Source: a bacterium
GTDB taxonomy: Bacteria; RBG-13-66-14
Direction: 5' to 3'
DNA: 5,231 nucleotides
Assembly: GCA_021107695.1 (NCBI GenBank)
Contig: JAIOSI010000315.1
Coordinates: 1-5,231 of the forward strand
Shown here piece after piece: positions 1-4,696 of this stretch. The first letter of the stretch is position 1, and every line of letters begins with the position of its first letter. Made by a program: the position numbers and the translations under genes. The notes beneath the pieces were generated by a model that was not told the DNA's origin, made no database searches, and saw only the letters and a program-made list of their open reading frames with translations.

Positions 1-724
1 CCGAATGCCCGCCGATGTGATGAACTCGATGGAGCAGATCGTCTATAACCAGACGAACCTGATCAACACCATCGTCATCCTCATCGTGATGGTCGTGGTT
101 ATCGCCTTCGTGGTGATTGTCCAGCAGGGACAACGCAAGATCAAGGTACAGTACGCCAAGCGAATCGTCGGGCGTAAGGTTTATGGTGGACAGACCAGCC
201 ATATTCCACTCCGCGTCAACACCGCCGGAGTTATCCCGATCATCTTCGCCAGCTCGCTGATCATGTTCCCGAACACCATCATGATGTTCGTCAAGACCGA
301 CTGGCTCCAGAGCATCGCCAACGCTCTGGCACCGGGTCAGCCGCTCTACCTGATTCTCTACGCTGGAATGATCATCTTCTTCTCCTACTTCTACACGGCA
401 ATCGTGCTGAACCCAGCCGATCTCGCCGATAACCTCAAGAAGTATGGCGGATTTATCCCCGGTATTCGACCGGGCAAGAAGACCGAGTCCTACATCGACC
501 GGATCATCACCCGGATCACCCTGGCAGGTTCTTTCTTCCTCGCCGGAGTCGCCATCCTGCCGATCATCATGAGCAACTGGTTCCAGACCCCCTTCGTGGT
601 CGGCGGAACCGGACTCCTCATTGTTGTCGGTGTTGGTCTCGACACCATGCGCCAGGTCGAAAGCCACCTCCTCATGCGTCACTACGACGGCTTCCTCAAA
701 AAAGGTCGCATCCGAGGTCGCTAA
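1..724 (+). CDS. secY: Preprotein translocase subunit SecY, C-terminal part (5' end outside window)
   Basis: SecY is the channel subunit of the SecYEG translocon in the cytoplasmic membrane, which exports unfolded proteins and inserts membrane proteins. The window opens inside the gene: the frame is open from base 2, and the ATG at 5 is an internal Met, not the start. About 240 codons remain, roughly TM6 to TM10. Counting from that Met, hydrophobic spans lie near residues 20-40, 74-96, 114-135, 171-190 and 198-214. After TM6 comes the family motif VQYAKR (48-53). The large cytosolic loop between TM8 and TM9 carries NPADLADNLKKYGGFIPGIR (136-155), whose PGIRPG arginine (residue 155) corresponds to the Arg needed for SecA-driven translocation in E. 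coli. The protein ends in a short basic tail at a TAA (722-724). It is followed by a 156-nt spacer and adk, the usual non-proteobacterial order. Identity is very secure. Confidence 0.97.
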   Translation, partial: RMPADVMNSMEQIVYNQTNLINTIVILIVMVVVIAFVVIVQQGQRKIKVQYAKRIVGRKVYGGQTSHIPLRVNTAGVIPIIFASSLIMFPNTIMMFVKTDWLQSIANALAPGQPLYLILYAGMIIFFSYFYTAIVLNPADLADNLKKYGGFIPGIRPGKKTESYIDRIITRITLAGSFFLAGVAILPIIMSNWFQTPFVVGGTGLLIVVGVGLDTMRQVESHLLMRHYDGFLKKGRIRGR

Positions 725-827
725 AGGAGCTGGGGGCTGGTCAGAGGGGCAGCTTGTGATATGGCCTTTCTCATAAACGATCAGGTAGGCAAAGGTCTTA
801 GACAACAGGATACGGTACAGATTAAAC

Positions 828-854
828 AGGGTGGAGCTGTTCCGGCTCCACCCT
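828..854 (+). terminator. Perfect 10-bp hairpin in the secY-adk spacer; weak terminator or mRNA processing/attenuation site
   Basis: AGGGTGGAGC (828-837) pairs without mismatch with GCTCCACCCT (845-854) across a 7-nt loop. The stem is GC-rich, like an intrinsic terminator, but the bases after it (TTATAAC) have no real T-tract, so efficient termination is doubtful. It ends 13 nt before the adk Shine-Dalgarno (TTAAGGAG, 868-875). It could be a partial terminator, a 3'-end protector of secY mRNA or an RNase processing site. The same spacer also has a weaker pairing of 763-769 with 791-797. The inverted repeat is plain in the sequence; its role is inference. Confidence 0.45.
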
Positions 855-880
855 TTATAACAAAAAGTTAAGGAGCCATA

Positions 881-1525
881 ATGGATTACGTTCTGCTCGG
901 ACCTCCCGGTGCTGGCAAGGGAACCATCGCCAAGCTGCTGGTCAAGCAATACGGCTACGAGCATCTCTCCACCGGCGACCTCATCCGGGCGGAGTTGAAG
1001 AAGACCGACTCCAAACTCGGCGACCAGATCCGCTCCATCGTCGAAAGCGGCGGGCTGGTGGACGATATAACCGTAGAGAAGCTCCTCTCCCAACGCCTGG
1101 CAGAGGTTAAAGCTCCGGTTCTCTTCGACGGCTATCCCCGCAATCTCACCCAGGCGGCTCGTCTGGCAGAGATTCTCGAATCAAGGGGACGGAAGCTCGG
1201 CGGTGCGCTGGCTCTCTTGGTTGAAGACGATGAGATTGTCAGCCGTCTGACCAATCGGCGGAGCTGCCCGGTCTGCGGGCGGGTCTATAACCTCAAGACC
1301 AACCCTCCCGGCGACGGCTTCCACTGCGACGACGACAATTCCGAGCTAACCAAGCGTGCCGACGACAGCGAAGAAACCGTGCGCCACCGCCTCTCCGTCT
1401 ATCACGAGAACACCGAGCCGCTGATTGACTTCTACAAAGAGCGGGACAGCCTGCTTGCGATCGACGGTCTCGGCTCAATCTCCGTGGTGATGGAGCGAAC
1501 CTGCGCCATCTTGGATTCTAAATGA
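881..1525 (+). CDS. adk: Adenylate kinase, zinc-LID type
   Basis: Adenylate kinase catalyses ATP + AMP = 2 ADP in the cytosol and keeps adenylate pools balanced. At 214 residues it has normal long-form length. The P-loop GPPGAGKGT is at residues 7-15, the NMP-binding segment STGDLIRAE at 30-38, and DGYPRN at 83-88. The LID domain has Cys129, Cys132, Cys149 and Asp152 in a C-x2-C-x16-C-x2-D pattern, the zinc site of Bacillus-type enzymes that E. coli Adk lacks. After the LID comes KRADDSEETVRHR (158-170), with the arginines that contact the phosphates (R159, R168, R170). The ATG at 881 follows a good Shine-Dalgarno (AAGGAG, 870-875) by 5 nt. The gene lies between secY and map, as in Gram-positives, Thermus and many other lineages. 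Nothing looks broken. Confidence 0.98.
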   Translation: MDYVLLGPPGAGKGTIAKLLVKQYGYEHLSTGDLIRAELKKTDSKLGDQIRSIVESGGLVDDITVEKLLSQRLAEVKAPVLFDGYPRNLTQAARLAEILESRGRKLGGALALLVEDDEIVSRLTNRRSCPVCGRVYNLKTNPPGDGFHCDDDNSELTKRADDSEETVRHRLSVYHENTEPLIDFYKERDSLLAIDGLGSISVVMERTCAILDSK

Positions 1526-1592
1526 TGATTAAGCAGCTCCAGGAACCCTTCGCTTTTTTGTCCGTCAGGGAGGCTGCTGCCCAATTGTCAGC

Positions 1593-1639
1593 ATTACTGT
1601 AACTATAACAGATACCAGTTGTTATAGAATTACAGTGAT
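1593..1639 (+). repeat. 18-bp AT-rich inverted repeat (hairpin) upstream of map
   Basis: The left arm (1593-1610) begins ATTACTGTAA and continues CTATAACA. The right arm (1620-1639) begins TGTTATAG, then has a 2-nt AA bulge, then TTACAGTGAT. All 18 left-arm bases can pair, with a single T-G wobble, around a 9-nt loop (1611-1619). The element is clearly more AT-rich than its surroundings and ends 26 nt before the map Shine-Dalgarno (GAAGG, 1666-1670). It has no T-tract, so it is not a normal terminator. It could be an mRNA hairpin, a DNA operator, or a small palindromic repeat element. The repeat is certain; the function is unknown. Confidence 0.75.
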
Positions 1640-1675
1640 TGTGAGCCAGGCAGGGCGTGCAGAACGAAGGTACTT

Positions 1676-2437
1676 ATGCAAAAATCTCTGCAGAAAAAAC
1701 TCTATGCGATGCGCGACAGCGGAGCGATAGTCTCCGAGGCTCTGGAGCTTTGTCGCAGGCTCGCCCTCCCCGGCGTAACCACCGCTTCTATCGATGCAAA
1801 GGTCGAGGATCTGATCCGCTCCTACGGGGCGAAGCCCTCCTTCAAGGGCTACGGCGGCTTTCCCGCCAGCACCTGCATCTCCGTCAACGAGGTCATCGTT
1901 CACGGTATCCCCGGTAAGCGCAAGCTCCTCGAAGGCGACATCGTCGGTTTCGATGTCGGAGCCTTCCTCGGTGGCTATCACGGTGACGCCGCCCTGACCA
2001 TTCCCATCGGTGAGGTTGACGAGGAATCCAGACAGCTGATGCTGGTTACCTGGAAGTCCCTCAAGGCGGGAGTAGCCAAGGCACAGCCTGGTAATAAGAT
2101 CGGCGATATCGGCAGCGCGGTTCAGAAGGTTGCCGAGAAAGCTGGTTTCCACGTCGTGCGCGACTTCACCGGTCATGGTGTTGGTAAGAAGCTCCACGAA
2201 CGCCCCCAGATTCCTAACTACGGACGAGCGGGCAGCGGAGCCACCATCAAGGTCGGCGATGCCCTGGCGATCGAGCCGATGGTCAACGTCGGCACCGTCG
2301 CCATGAAGATTCTCCCCGACAACTGGACGGCGGTGGTTTACGATGGCAGCCGCAGCGCGCACTATGAGTTTACCATCTTCATTACGGAAGACGGCCCGGA
2401 GATTCTCACTCCTCACAACGGTCCGGGCTTCGATTAG
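1676..2437 (+). CDS. map: Methionine aminopeptidase, type I
   Basis: This dimetal hydrolase removes the initiator Met from nascent proteins when the second residue is small. At 253 residues it is the usual single-domain bacterial form without an N-terminal zinc extension. All five metal ligands can be placed: Asp93 (in GFDVGAF), Asp104 (HGDAALT), His167 (FTGHGVG), Glu200 (AIEPM) and Glu231. The catalytic His76 is in VHGIPG and the second conserved His174 in KKLHERPQIPN. The segment around the last ligand reads SAHYEFTI rather than the usual SAQ(F/Y)EHT: Glu231 is kept, but His replaces Gln and Phe replaces the following His. The ATG at 1676 is supported by GAAGG (1666-1670), 5 nt upstream. 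The gene follows adk after a 150-nt spacer holding a long palindrome. It is likely functional. Confidence 0.97.
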   Translation: MQKSLQKKLYAMRDSGAIVSEALELCRRLALPGVTTASIDAKVEDLIRSYGAKPSFKGYGGFPASTCISVNEVIVHGIPGKRKLLEGDIVGFDVGAFLGGYHGDAALTIPIGEVDEESRQLMLVTWKSLKAGVAKAQPGNKIGDIGSAVQKVAEKAGFHVVRDFTGHGVGKKLHERPQIPNYGRAGSGATIKVGDALAIEPMVNVGTVAMKILPDNWTAVVYDGSRSAHYEFTIFITEDGPEILTPHNGPGFD

Positions 2438-2451
2438 TGCCACCACGACCC

Positions 2452-2480
2452 TTGACTTAGACAGCCCACTGTCTTACAAT
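2452..2480 (+). promoter_or_regulatory. Strong sigma-70-type promoter for infA and downstream genes
   Basis: A -35 box TTGACT (2452-2457) and a -10 box TACAAT (2475-2480) each match the housekeeping consensus at 5 of 6 positions and are separated by exactly 17 nt. Transcription would start near 2487, giving an untranslated leader of about 185 nt before infA. The promoter lies 14 nt after the map stop and would let infA-rpmJ-rpsM-rpsK-rpsD-rpoA be made independently of secY-adk-map. It is the best promoter match I found in the window. Start position and activity are inferred. Confidence 0.8.
2459..2474 (+). promoter_or_regulatory. Dyad filling the spacer of the infA promoter; possible operator
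   Basis: AGACAG (2459-2464) and CTGTCT (2469-2474) form a perfect 6-bp inverted repeat around a 4-nt centre. The repeat occupies the region between the -35 and -10 boxes, ending directly against the -10. A dyad there is a classic position for a dimeric repressor or a spacer-distorting activator. No regulator gene is present in the window, so this is a candidate site only. Confidence 0.4.
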
Positions 2481-2483
2481 ACC

Positions 2484-2561
2484 GTCTCTCTGAAACGAAC
2501 AGGTAACTCGCATGGTTATTAAAGTAACCTGGCGAGGTTGAGCCTGGTCGATTTGAGAGAC
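2484..2561 (+). ncRNA. 78-nt hairpin, first domain of a structured infA 5' leader
   Basis: The base is GTCTCTC (2484-2490) paired with GAGAGAC (2555-2561). Above it, AAACGA (2493-2498) pairs with the run ending TTT at 2554, with small bulges. CAGG (2500-2503) pairs with CCTG (2543-2546), and CTCGC (2507-2511) with GCGAG (2532-2536). The top is GGTTAT (2514-2519) with GTAACC (2524-2529) closing a TAAA loop. This makes about 30 base pairs in one coaxial arm with only small internal loops. It lies right at the predicted transcript 5' end, so the mRNA would begin with this hairpin. Possible roles are 5'-end protection, r-protein or IF1 autoregulation, or another switch. The structure is strongly supported by the sequence; the function is not known. 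Confidence 0.65.
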
Positions 2562-2569
2562 TGTTGACG

Positions 2570-2646
2570 GGTTGAGATAACCACAGCAGCGTCCGCTTGA
2601 AACAAATGTCACTATTGGGGATAAGTTCAGCCCAGGCCGGATACGC
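2570..2646 (+). ncRNA. Further paired domains of the infA leader
   Basis: After the first hairpin come a small stem, GGTT (2570-2573) with AACC (2579-2582), and a second domain. That domain is closed by GCGT and CCG (2589-2595) pairing with CGG (2638-2640) and ACGC (2643-2646) across a 2-nt bulge. Inside it, TGGG (2616-2619) can pair with CCCA (2631-2634). The leader also has spare copies of complementary words: TAACC at 2525 and 2578, and GGTTA at 2514 and 2656. Alternative folds are therefore possible. These pairings are weaker than those of the first hairpin. Confidence 0.4.
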
Positions 2647-2652
2647 ACCATC

Positions 2653-2657
2653 AAAGG
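2653..2657 (+). promoter_or_regulatory. Distant, weak Shine-Dalgarno-like site before infA
   Basis: AAAGG at 2653-2657 is the only purine-rich anti-16S match near the infA ATG and ends 15 nt upstream, further than usual. The bases next to the start are A-rich (AAGAAAAAT, 2664-2672). AGGTTA (2655-2660) could pair with TAACCT (2525-2530) in the first leader hairpin. Initiation may rely on an unstructured A-rich region or be controlled by leader folding; that is inference. Confidence 0.35.
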
Positions 2658-2672
2658 TTAGCCAAGAAAAAT

Positions 2673-2891
2673 ATGGCAAAAGAAGAAGCAATTCAGGTTG
2701 AGGGGATCGTCATTAAGGCTCTGCCAAACGCGATGTTCCGCGTGGAGCTTGAAAACGGTCACGTTATCCTCGCTCACATCTGTGGCAAGATGCGGATGAA
2801 CTTCGTCCGTATCCTCCCCGGCGACCGTGTCCGCGTAGAGGTTACCCCCTACGACCCCTCCAAGGGGCGCATCACCTGGCGATTCAAGTAA
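2673..2891 (+). CDS. infA: Translation initiation factor IF-1
   Basis: IF1 binds the 30S A site during initiation, together with IF2 and IF3. The 72-residue protein is full length and is a single S1-type OB fold. Family motifs are plain: [14 protein letters not shown] (17-30), [16 protein letters not shown] (38-53) and [13 protein letters not shown] (58-70). The ATG at 2673 gives the standard MAKEE N-terminus, so the start is secure even though no well-spaced Shine-Dalgarno precedes it. It is the first gene downstream of the promoter at 2452-2480 and its long structured leader. In many bacteria infA sits just upstream of rpmJ, as here (57-nt spacer). A Cys at residue 37 (HICGKM) replaces the more common Ser; I attach no function to it. 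Confidence 0.98.
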   Translation: MAKEEAIQVEGIVIKALPNAMFRVELENGHVILAHICGKMRMNFVRILPGDRVRVEVTPYDPSKGRITWRFK

Positions 2892-2948
2892 GAGCCTCGC
2901 TGCCGGATCATTTAGATAAAGAACGTCGTTGATTAGGATTGGTAGATT

Positions 2949-3062
2949 ATGAAGGTCAGAAGCTCCGTCAAGCCCATCTGCGATAAATGTCGCGTCATCA
3001 AGCGCAAAGGTGTCGTCCGGGTCGTCTGCAAGAACCCCCGGCACAAGCAGCGTCAGGGCTAA
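2949..3062 (+). CDS. rpmJ: 50S ribosomal protein L36, zinc-ribbon (C+) type
   Basis: L36 is the smallest large-subunit protein and binds 23S rRNA. The open frame starts at ATG 2949, ends at TAA 3060-3062, and encodes 37 residues beginning [14 protein letters not shown]. Length and sequence match the family closely. The zinc ligands Cys11, Cys14, Cys27 and His32 are all present, so this is the metal-binding form. It is rich in Lys and Arg, as expected for a rRNA-binding peptide. A modest Shine-Dalgarno (AGGA, 2935-2938) lies 10 nt before the ATG. It sits between infA and rpsM in the canonical order. The gene is short enough to be missed by length-limited gene finders. Confidence 0.96.
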   Translation: MKVRSSVKPICDKCRVIKRKGVVRVVCKNPRHKQRQG

Positions 3063-3104
3063 CTCATTTTAGTTGTATCTCTGTTGCACAGCGGTGCGGC
3101 AGGC

Positions 3105-3138
3105 TAATCCCCGAAGCAGAATGCTGCGTGAGGGATTA
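3105..3138 (+). promoter_or_regulatory. Structured rpmJ-rpsM spacer; candidate translational control site of the alpha operon
   Basis: TAATCCC (3105-3111) pairs perfectly with GGGATTA (3132-3138), and inside it GCAG (3116-3119) pairs with CTGC (3124-3127). ACAGC (3088-3092) can pair with GCTGT (3146-3150) to enclose this stem, ending just before the rpsM Shine-Dalgarno (AAAGGAG, 3153-3159). A competing hairpin TACAG/CTGTA (3137-3141 with 3147-3151) is also possible. In E. coli, S4 represses the alpha operon by binding a folded mRNA around the rpsM start, so an S4 target here is plausible. I see no recognisable match to the E. coli pseudoknot. Confidence 0.45.
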
Positions 3139-3163
3139 CAGGATTGCTGTATAAAGGAGAACC

Positions 3164-3532
3164 ATGGCACGTATCGCTGGTGTTGACCTGCCTCGCGGCA
3201 AACGCCTCGTAATTGGTCTGACCTATATCTTCGGAATCGGAAACACCTCGGCTCGCAAGATTTGCGAAAAAGCTGAAGTCAGTGTGGACACACGGGTTAA
3301 CGACCTCACCGATGCCGAGATTACCCAGATTCGTACCGTCATCGAAGATGACTACCGGGTTGAGGGAACGCTGCGCACCGAAGTATCCATGAACATCAAG
3401 CGGCTGATGGCGATCAACTGCTATCGCGGTACCCGCCACAAACGCGGTCTTCCGGTCAATGGTCAGCGCACCAAGACCAACGCCCGCACCCGCAAGGGAC
3501 CGAAGCGCACCGTTACCGGTAAAAAGAACTAG
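3164..3532 (+). CDS. rpsM: 30S ribosomal protein S13
   Basis: S13 sits in the head of the small subunit, binds 16S rRNA, and bridges to the large subunit and P-site tRNA. The 122-residue protein is of normal length. It starts [14 protein letters not shown] and has the helix-two-turn-helix segment [14 protein letters not shown] (21-34). The conserved basic C-terminus runs from [12 protein letters not shown] (86-97) through [12 protein letters not shown] (105-116) to a Lys-rich tail. One departure is NGQ at 99-101, where most family members have RGQ. The ATG at 3164 is set by AAAGGAG (3153-3159), 4 nt upstream. It is the first gene of the rpsM-rpsK-rpsD-rpoA block, and its spacer is structured. 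Confidence 0.98.
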   Translation: MARIAGVDLPRGKRLVIGLTYIFGIGNTSARKICEKAEVSVDTRVNDLTDAEITQIRTVIEDDYRVEGTLRTEVSMNIKRLMAINCYRGTRHKRGLPVNGQRTKTNARTRKGPKRTVTGKKN

Positions 3533-3564
3533 TTGACTCAAATTCTATTTGGCTCTTTTGCTCC

Positions 3565-3572
3565 AGAAGAGG
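3565..3572 (+). promoter_or_regulatory. Ribosome-binding site that fixes the rpsK start
   Basis: AGAAGAGG ends 6 nt before the ATG at 3579. The frame stays open further upstream to a TTG at 3549, and there is another TTG at 3576. Neither has a suitably spaced Shine-Dalgarno, and the residues they would add (a Leu-rich start) are not S11-like. Confidence 0.8.
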
Positions 3573-3578
3573 TTTTTG

Positions 3579-3965
3579 ATGGGACGCCCCCGACGACGCA
3601 CTAAGGTTAAGTTTGTAGATGGTACCCCGGAGGGCATCATCTGCGTTCGCTCTTCCTTCAATAACACCATCATCACCCTGACCACGGTTGATGGCAAGGT
3701 TATCACCTGGGGAAGCGGCGGAACCGCTGGCTTCAAGGGAAGTCGCAAGTCAACTCCCTTTGCCGCACAGCTGGCTGCCAACACGATTGCCCGGAAGGCG
3801 CTCGACTCCGGCATCCGTCGGGTGGATGTCCACACCAAGGGACCTGGTTCCGGACGTGAATCCGCTATCCGCGCCCTCGTCGGTGCAGGACTTGGAATCA
3901 CCGCTGTACGCGACGTTACCAACGTGCCGCACAACGGCTGCCGCCCCAAGAAACGCCGCCGCTAG
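3579..3965 (+). CDS. rpsK: 30S ribosomal protein S11
   Basis: S11 lies on the platform of the small subunit next to the 3' end of 16S rRNA and the mRNA exit path. Starting at ATG 3579 the protein has 128 residues, the usual length, with a very basic start ([12 protein letters not shown]). Conserved blocks are SFNNTI (26-31), [14 protein letters not shown] (51-64), KGPGSGRES (87-95) and [12 protein letters not shown] (117-128). The Asn119-Gly120 pair in the last block corresponds to the isoaspartate-prone site known in E. coli S11. The gene follows rpsM by 46 nt and precedes rpsD by 90 nt. A start at 3549 would add ten residues without support. The frame is intact to TAG 3963-3965. Confidence 0.97.
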   Translation: MGRPRRRTKVKFVDGTPEGIICVRSSFNNTIITLTTVDGKVITWGSGGTAGFKGSRKSTPFAAQLAANTIARKALDSGIRRVDVHTKGPGSGRESAIRALVGAGLGITAVRDVTNVPHNGCRPKKRRR

Positions 3966-4020
3966 AGGCTATGCTTGGTTTTACACTGTTGAAGATTATT
4001 ACTGTACCGTACAACGGCTA

Positions 4021-4036
4021 CCGTCATCGAAGACGG
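4021..4036 (+). promoter_or_regulatory. Small hairpin just upstream of the rpsD ribosome-binding site
   Basis: CCGTC (4021-4025) pairs perfectly with GACGG (4032-4036) around a 6-nt loop, and GGC (4016-4018) can pair with GCC (4041-4043) outside it. The outer pair abuts the rpsD Shine-Dalgarno. It could modulate ribosome entry at rpsD, but five base pairs alone are modest evidence. Confidence 0.3.
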
Positions 4037-4043
4037 CGTCGCC

Positions 4044-4050
4044 AGGAGGA
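4044..4050 (+). promoter_or_regulatory. Strong ribosome-binding site for the TTG start of rpsD
   Basis: AGGAGGA is a near-perfect anti-16S match, 5 nt before the TTG at 4056. There is no in-frame ATG nearby, and the next codons give ARYTGPRCKLC, the canonical S4 N-terminus. This fixes TTG as the start. A strong Shine-Dalgarno paired with a weak start codon may set a limited initiation rate. Confidence 0.85.
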
Positions 4051-4055
4051 CAGCT

Positions 4056-4685
4056 TTGGCTCGTTATACCGGACCACGATGCAAACTTTGCCGCCGAGAA
4101 GGCACTAAGCTGTTCCTCAAGGGGCAGCGTTGCTACTCAAGCAAGTGCGCCCTTGAACGCCGTCAGTATCCTCCCGGAATGCACGGGCAGGGTGGACGCC
4201 GTCGTCGCCCCTCCAGTTACGGTATCCAGCTTCGCGAGAAGCAGCGGATCAAACGGAGTTATGGTCTGCTGGAGAAGCAGTTCTATAACTTCTACAAAAA
4301 AGCCGAAGGCTCAAAGGGCATCACCGGACACAATCTGCTCTCGATGCTTGAGTCCCGCCTCGACAACGTCCTCTTCCGCTCTGGCTTTGTCGGAACCCGC
4401 TCCCAGGCTCGCCTCGCTGTCCGTCACGGACACGTCAGCCTGAACGGACGCAAGGTCGACATCCCCAGCCAGCGCGTGAAAGCTGGCGACGTGATGGCGG
4501 TTCGCGAGAAGTCGAAGCTCATCCCGCAGATCAAGTTTCGGCTGGAAAAGGTTCAGCCACAGACCGTCTCCTGGCTCCAGGTTGACTCTAACAAGCTGTC
4601 AATCGCCGTCGATCATCCCCCGCGCCGTGAAGAGATTTCTCTTCCCTTCAACGAGCAGCTGGTGGTCGAGCTTTACTCCCGCTAG
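4056..4685 (+). CDS. rpsD: 30S ribosomal protein S4, zinc-finger (C+) type, TTG start
   Basis: S4 is a primary 16S rRNA-binding protein that nucleates assembly of the 30S body. In E. coli it is also the translational repressor of the alpha operon. The 209-residue protein is full length. The N-terminal zinc site is Cys9, Cys12, Cys26 and Cys31, the spacing seen in Thermus S4 and lost in E. coli. The segment RRQYPPGMHGQGG (35-47) is typical. The S4 RNA-binding domain covers about residues 98-160, including SRLDNVLFRSGF (100-111) and the ARLAVRHGHVSLNGRKVDIP stretch (118-137). The start codon is TTG with a strong Shine-Dalgarno. rpsD lies between rpsK and rpoA, as in the alpha operon, so autogenous control is plausible; the stem at 3105-3138 is one possible target. 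Confidence 0.98.
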   Translation: MARYTGPRCKLCRREGTKLFLKGQRCYSSKCALERRQYPPGMHGQGGRRRRPSSYGIQLREKQRIKRSYGLLEKQFYNFYKKAEGSKGITGHNLLSMLESRLDNVLFRSGFVGTRSQARLAVRHGHVSLNGRKVDIPSQRVKAGDVMAVREKSKLIPQIKFRLEKVQPQTVSWLQVDSNKLSIAVDHPPRREEISLPFNEQLVVELYSR

Positions 4686-4696
4686 GGGCTGATATG

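Noticed and set aside
1532..1578. Terminator after adk: AGCAGCTCC pairing with GGAGGCTGCT and a T6 run at 1554-1559
   Set aside because: The stem is real but the loop is about 28 nt, and the T run lies inside the loop rather than after the stem. It does not fit an intrinsic terminator.
1622..2446. Long open frame (274 codons) on the - strand opposite map
   Set aside because: It lies antisense to a clear methionine aminopeptidase, has no family-like sequence, and is explained by GC-rich third positions of map.
2527..2886. ACCTGGCGA shared by the infA leader (2527) and the infA 3' end (2874), suggesting a decayed duplication
   Set aside because: Only nine bases match exactly; repeats of this length are common by chance and the flanks do not align.
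3533..3538. TTGACT directly after the rpsM stop as a -35 box for rpsK
   Set aside because: No -10-like hexamer occurs at 16-18 nt spacing.
3104..3541. 145-codon - strand frame opposite rpsM
   Set aside because: It is a shadow of rpsM with no recognisable motif. Similar - strand frames opposite infA (2658-3044) and rpsK (3545-3949) were rejected for the same reason.
3549..3578. Upstream TTG start giving a ten-residue extension of S11
   Set aside because: No Shine-Dalgarno precedes 3549, the extension is Leu-rich and not S11-like, and the ATG at 3579 has AGAAGAGG at 6 nt.
811..4011. TACGGTACAG at 811-820 and its reverse complement at 4002-4011, plus repeated TACAG/CTGTA words in several spacers
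   Set aside because: A 10-nt match between two places is expected by chance in a window this size, and most of the short words come from the inverted repeats already listed.
3688..4443. 251-codon + strand frame crossing rpsK, the spacer and rpsD
   Set aside because: It overlaps two certain ribosomal protein genes in another frame and its product is low-complexity Ser/Pro/Ala-rich sequence typical of a shadow frame.
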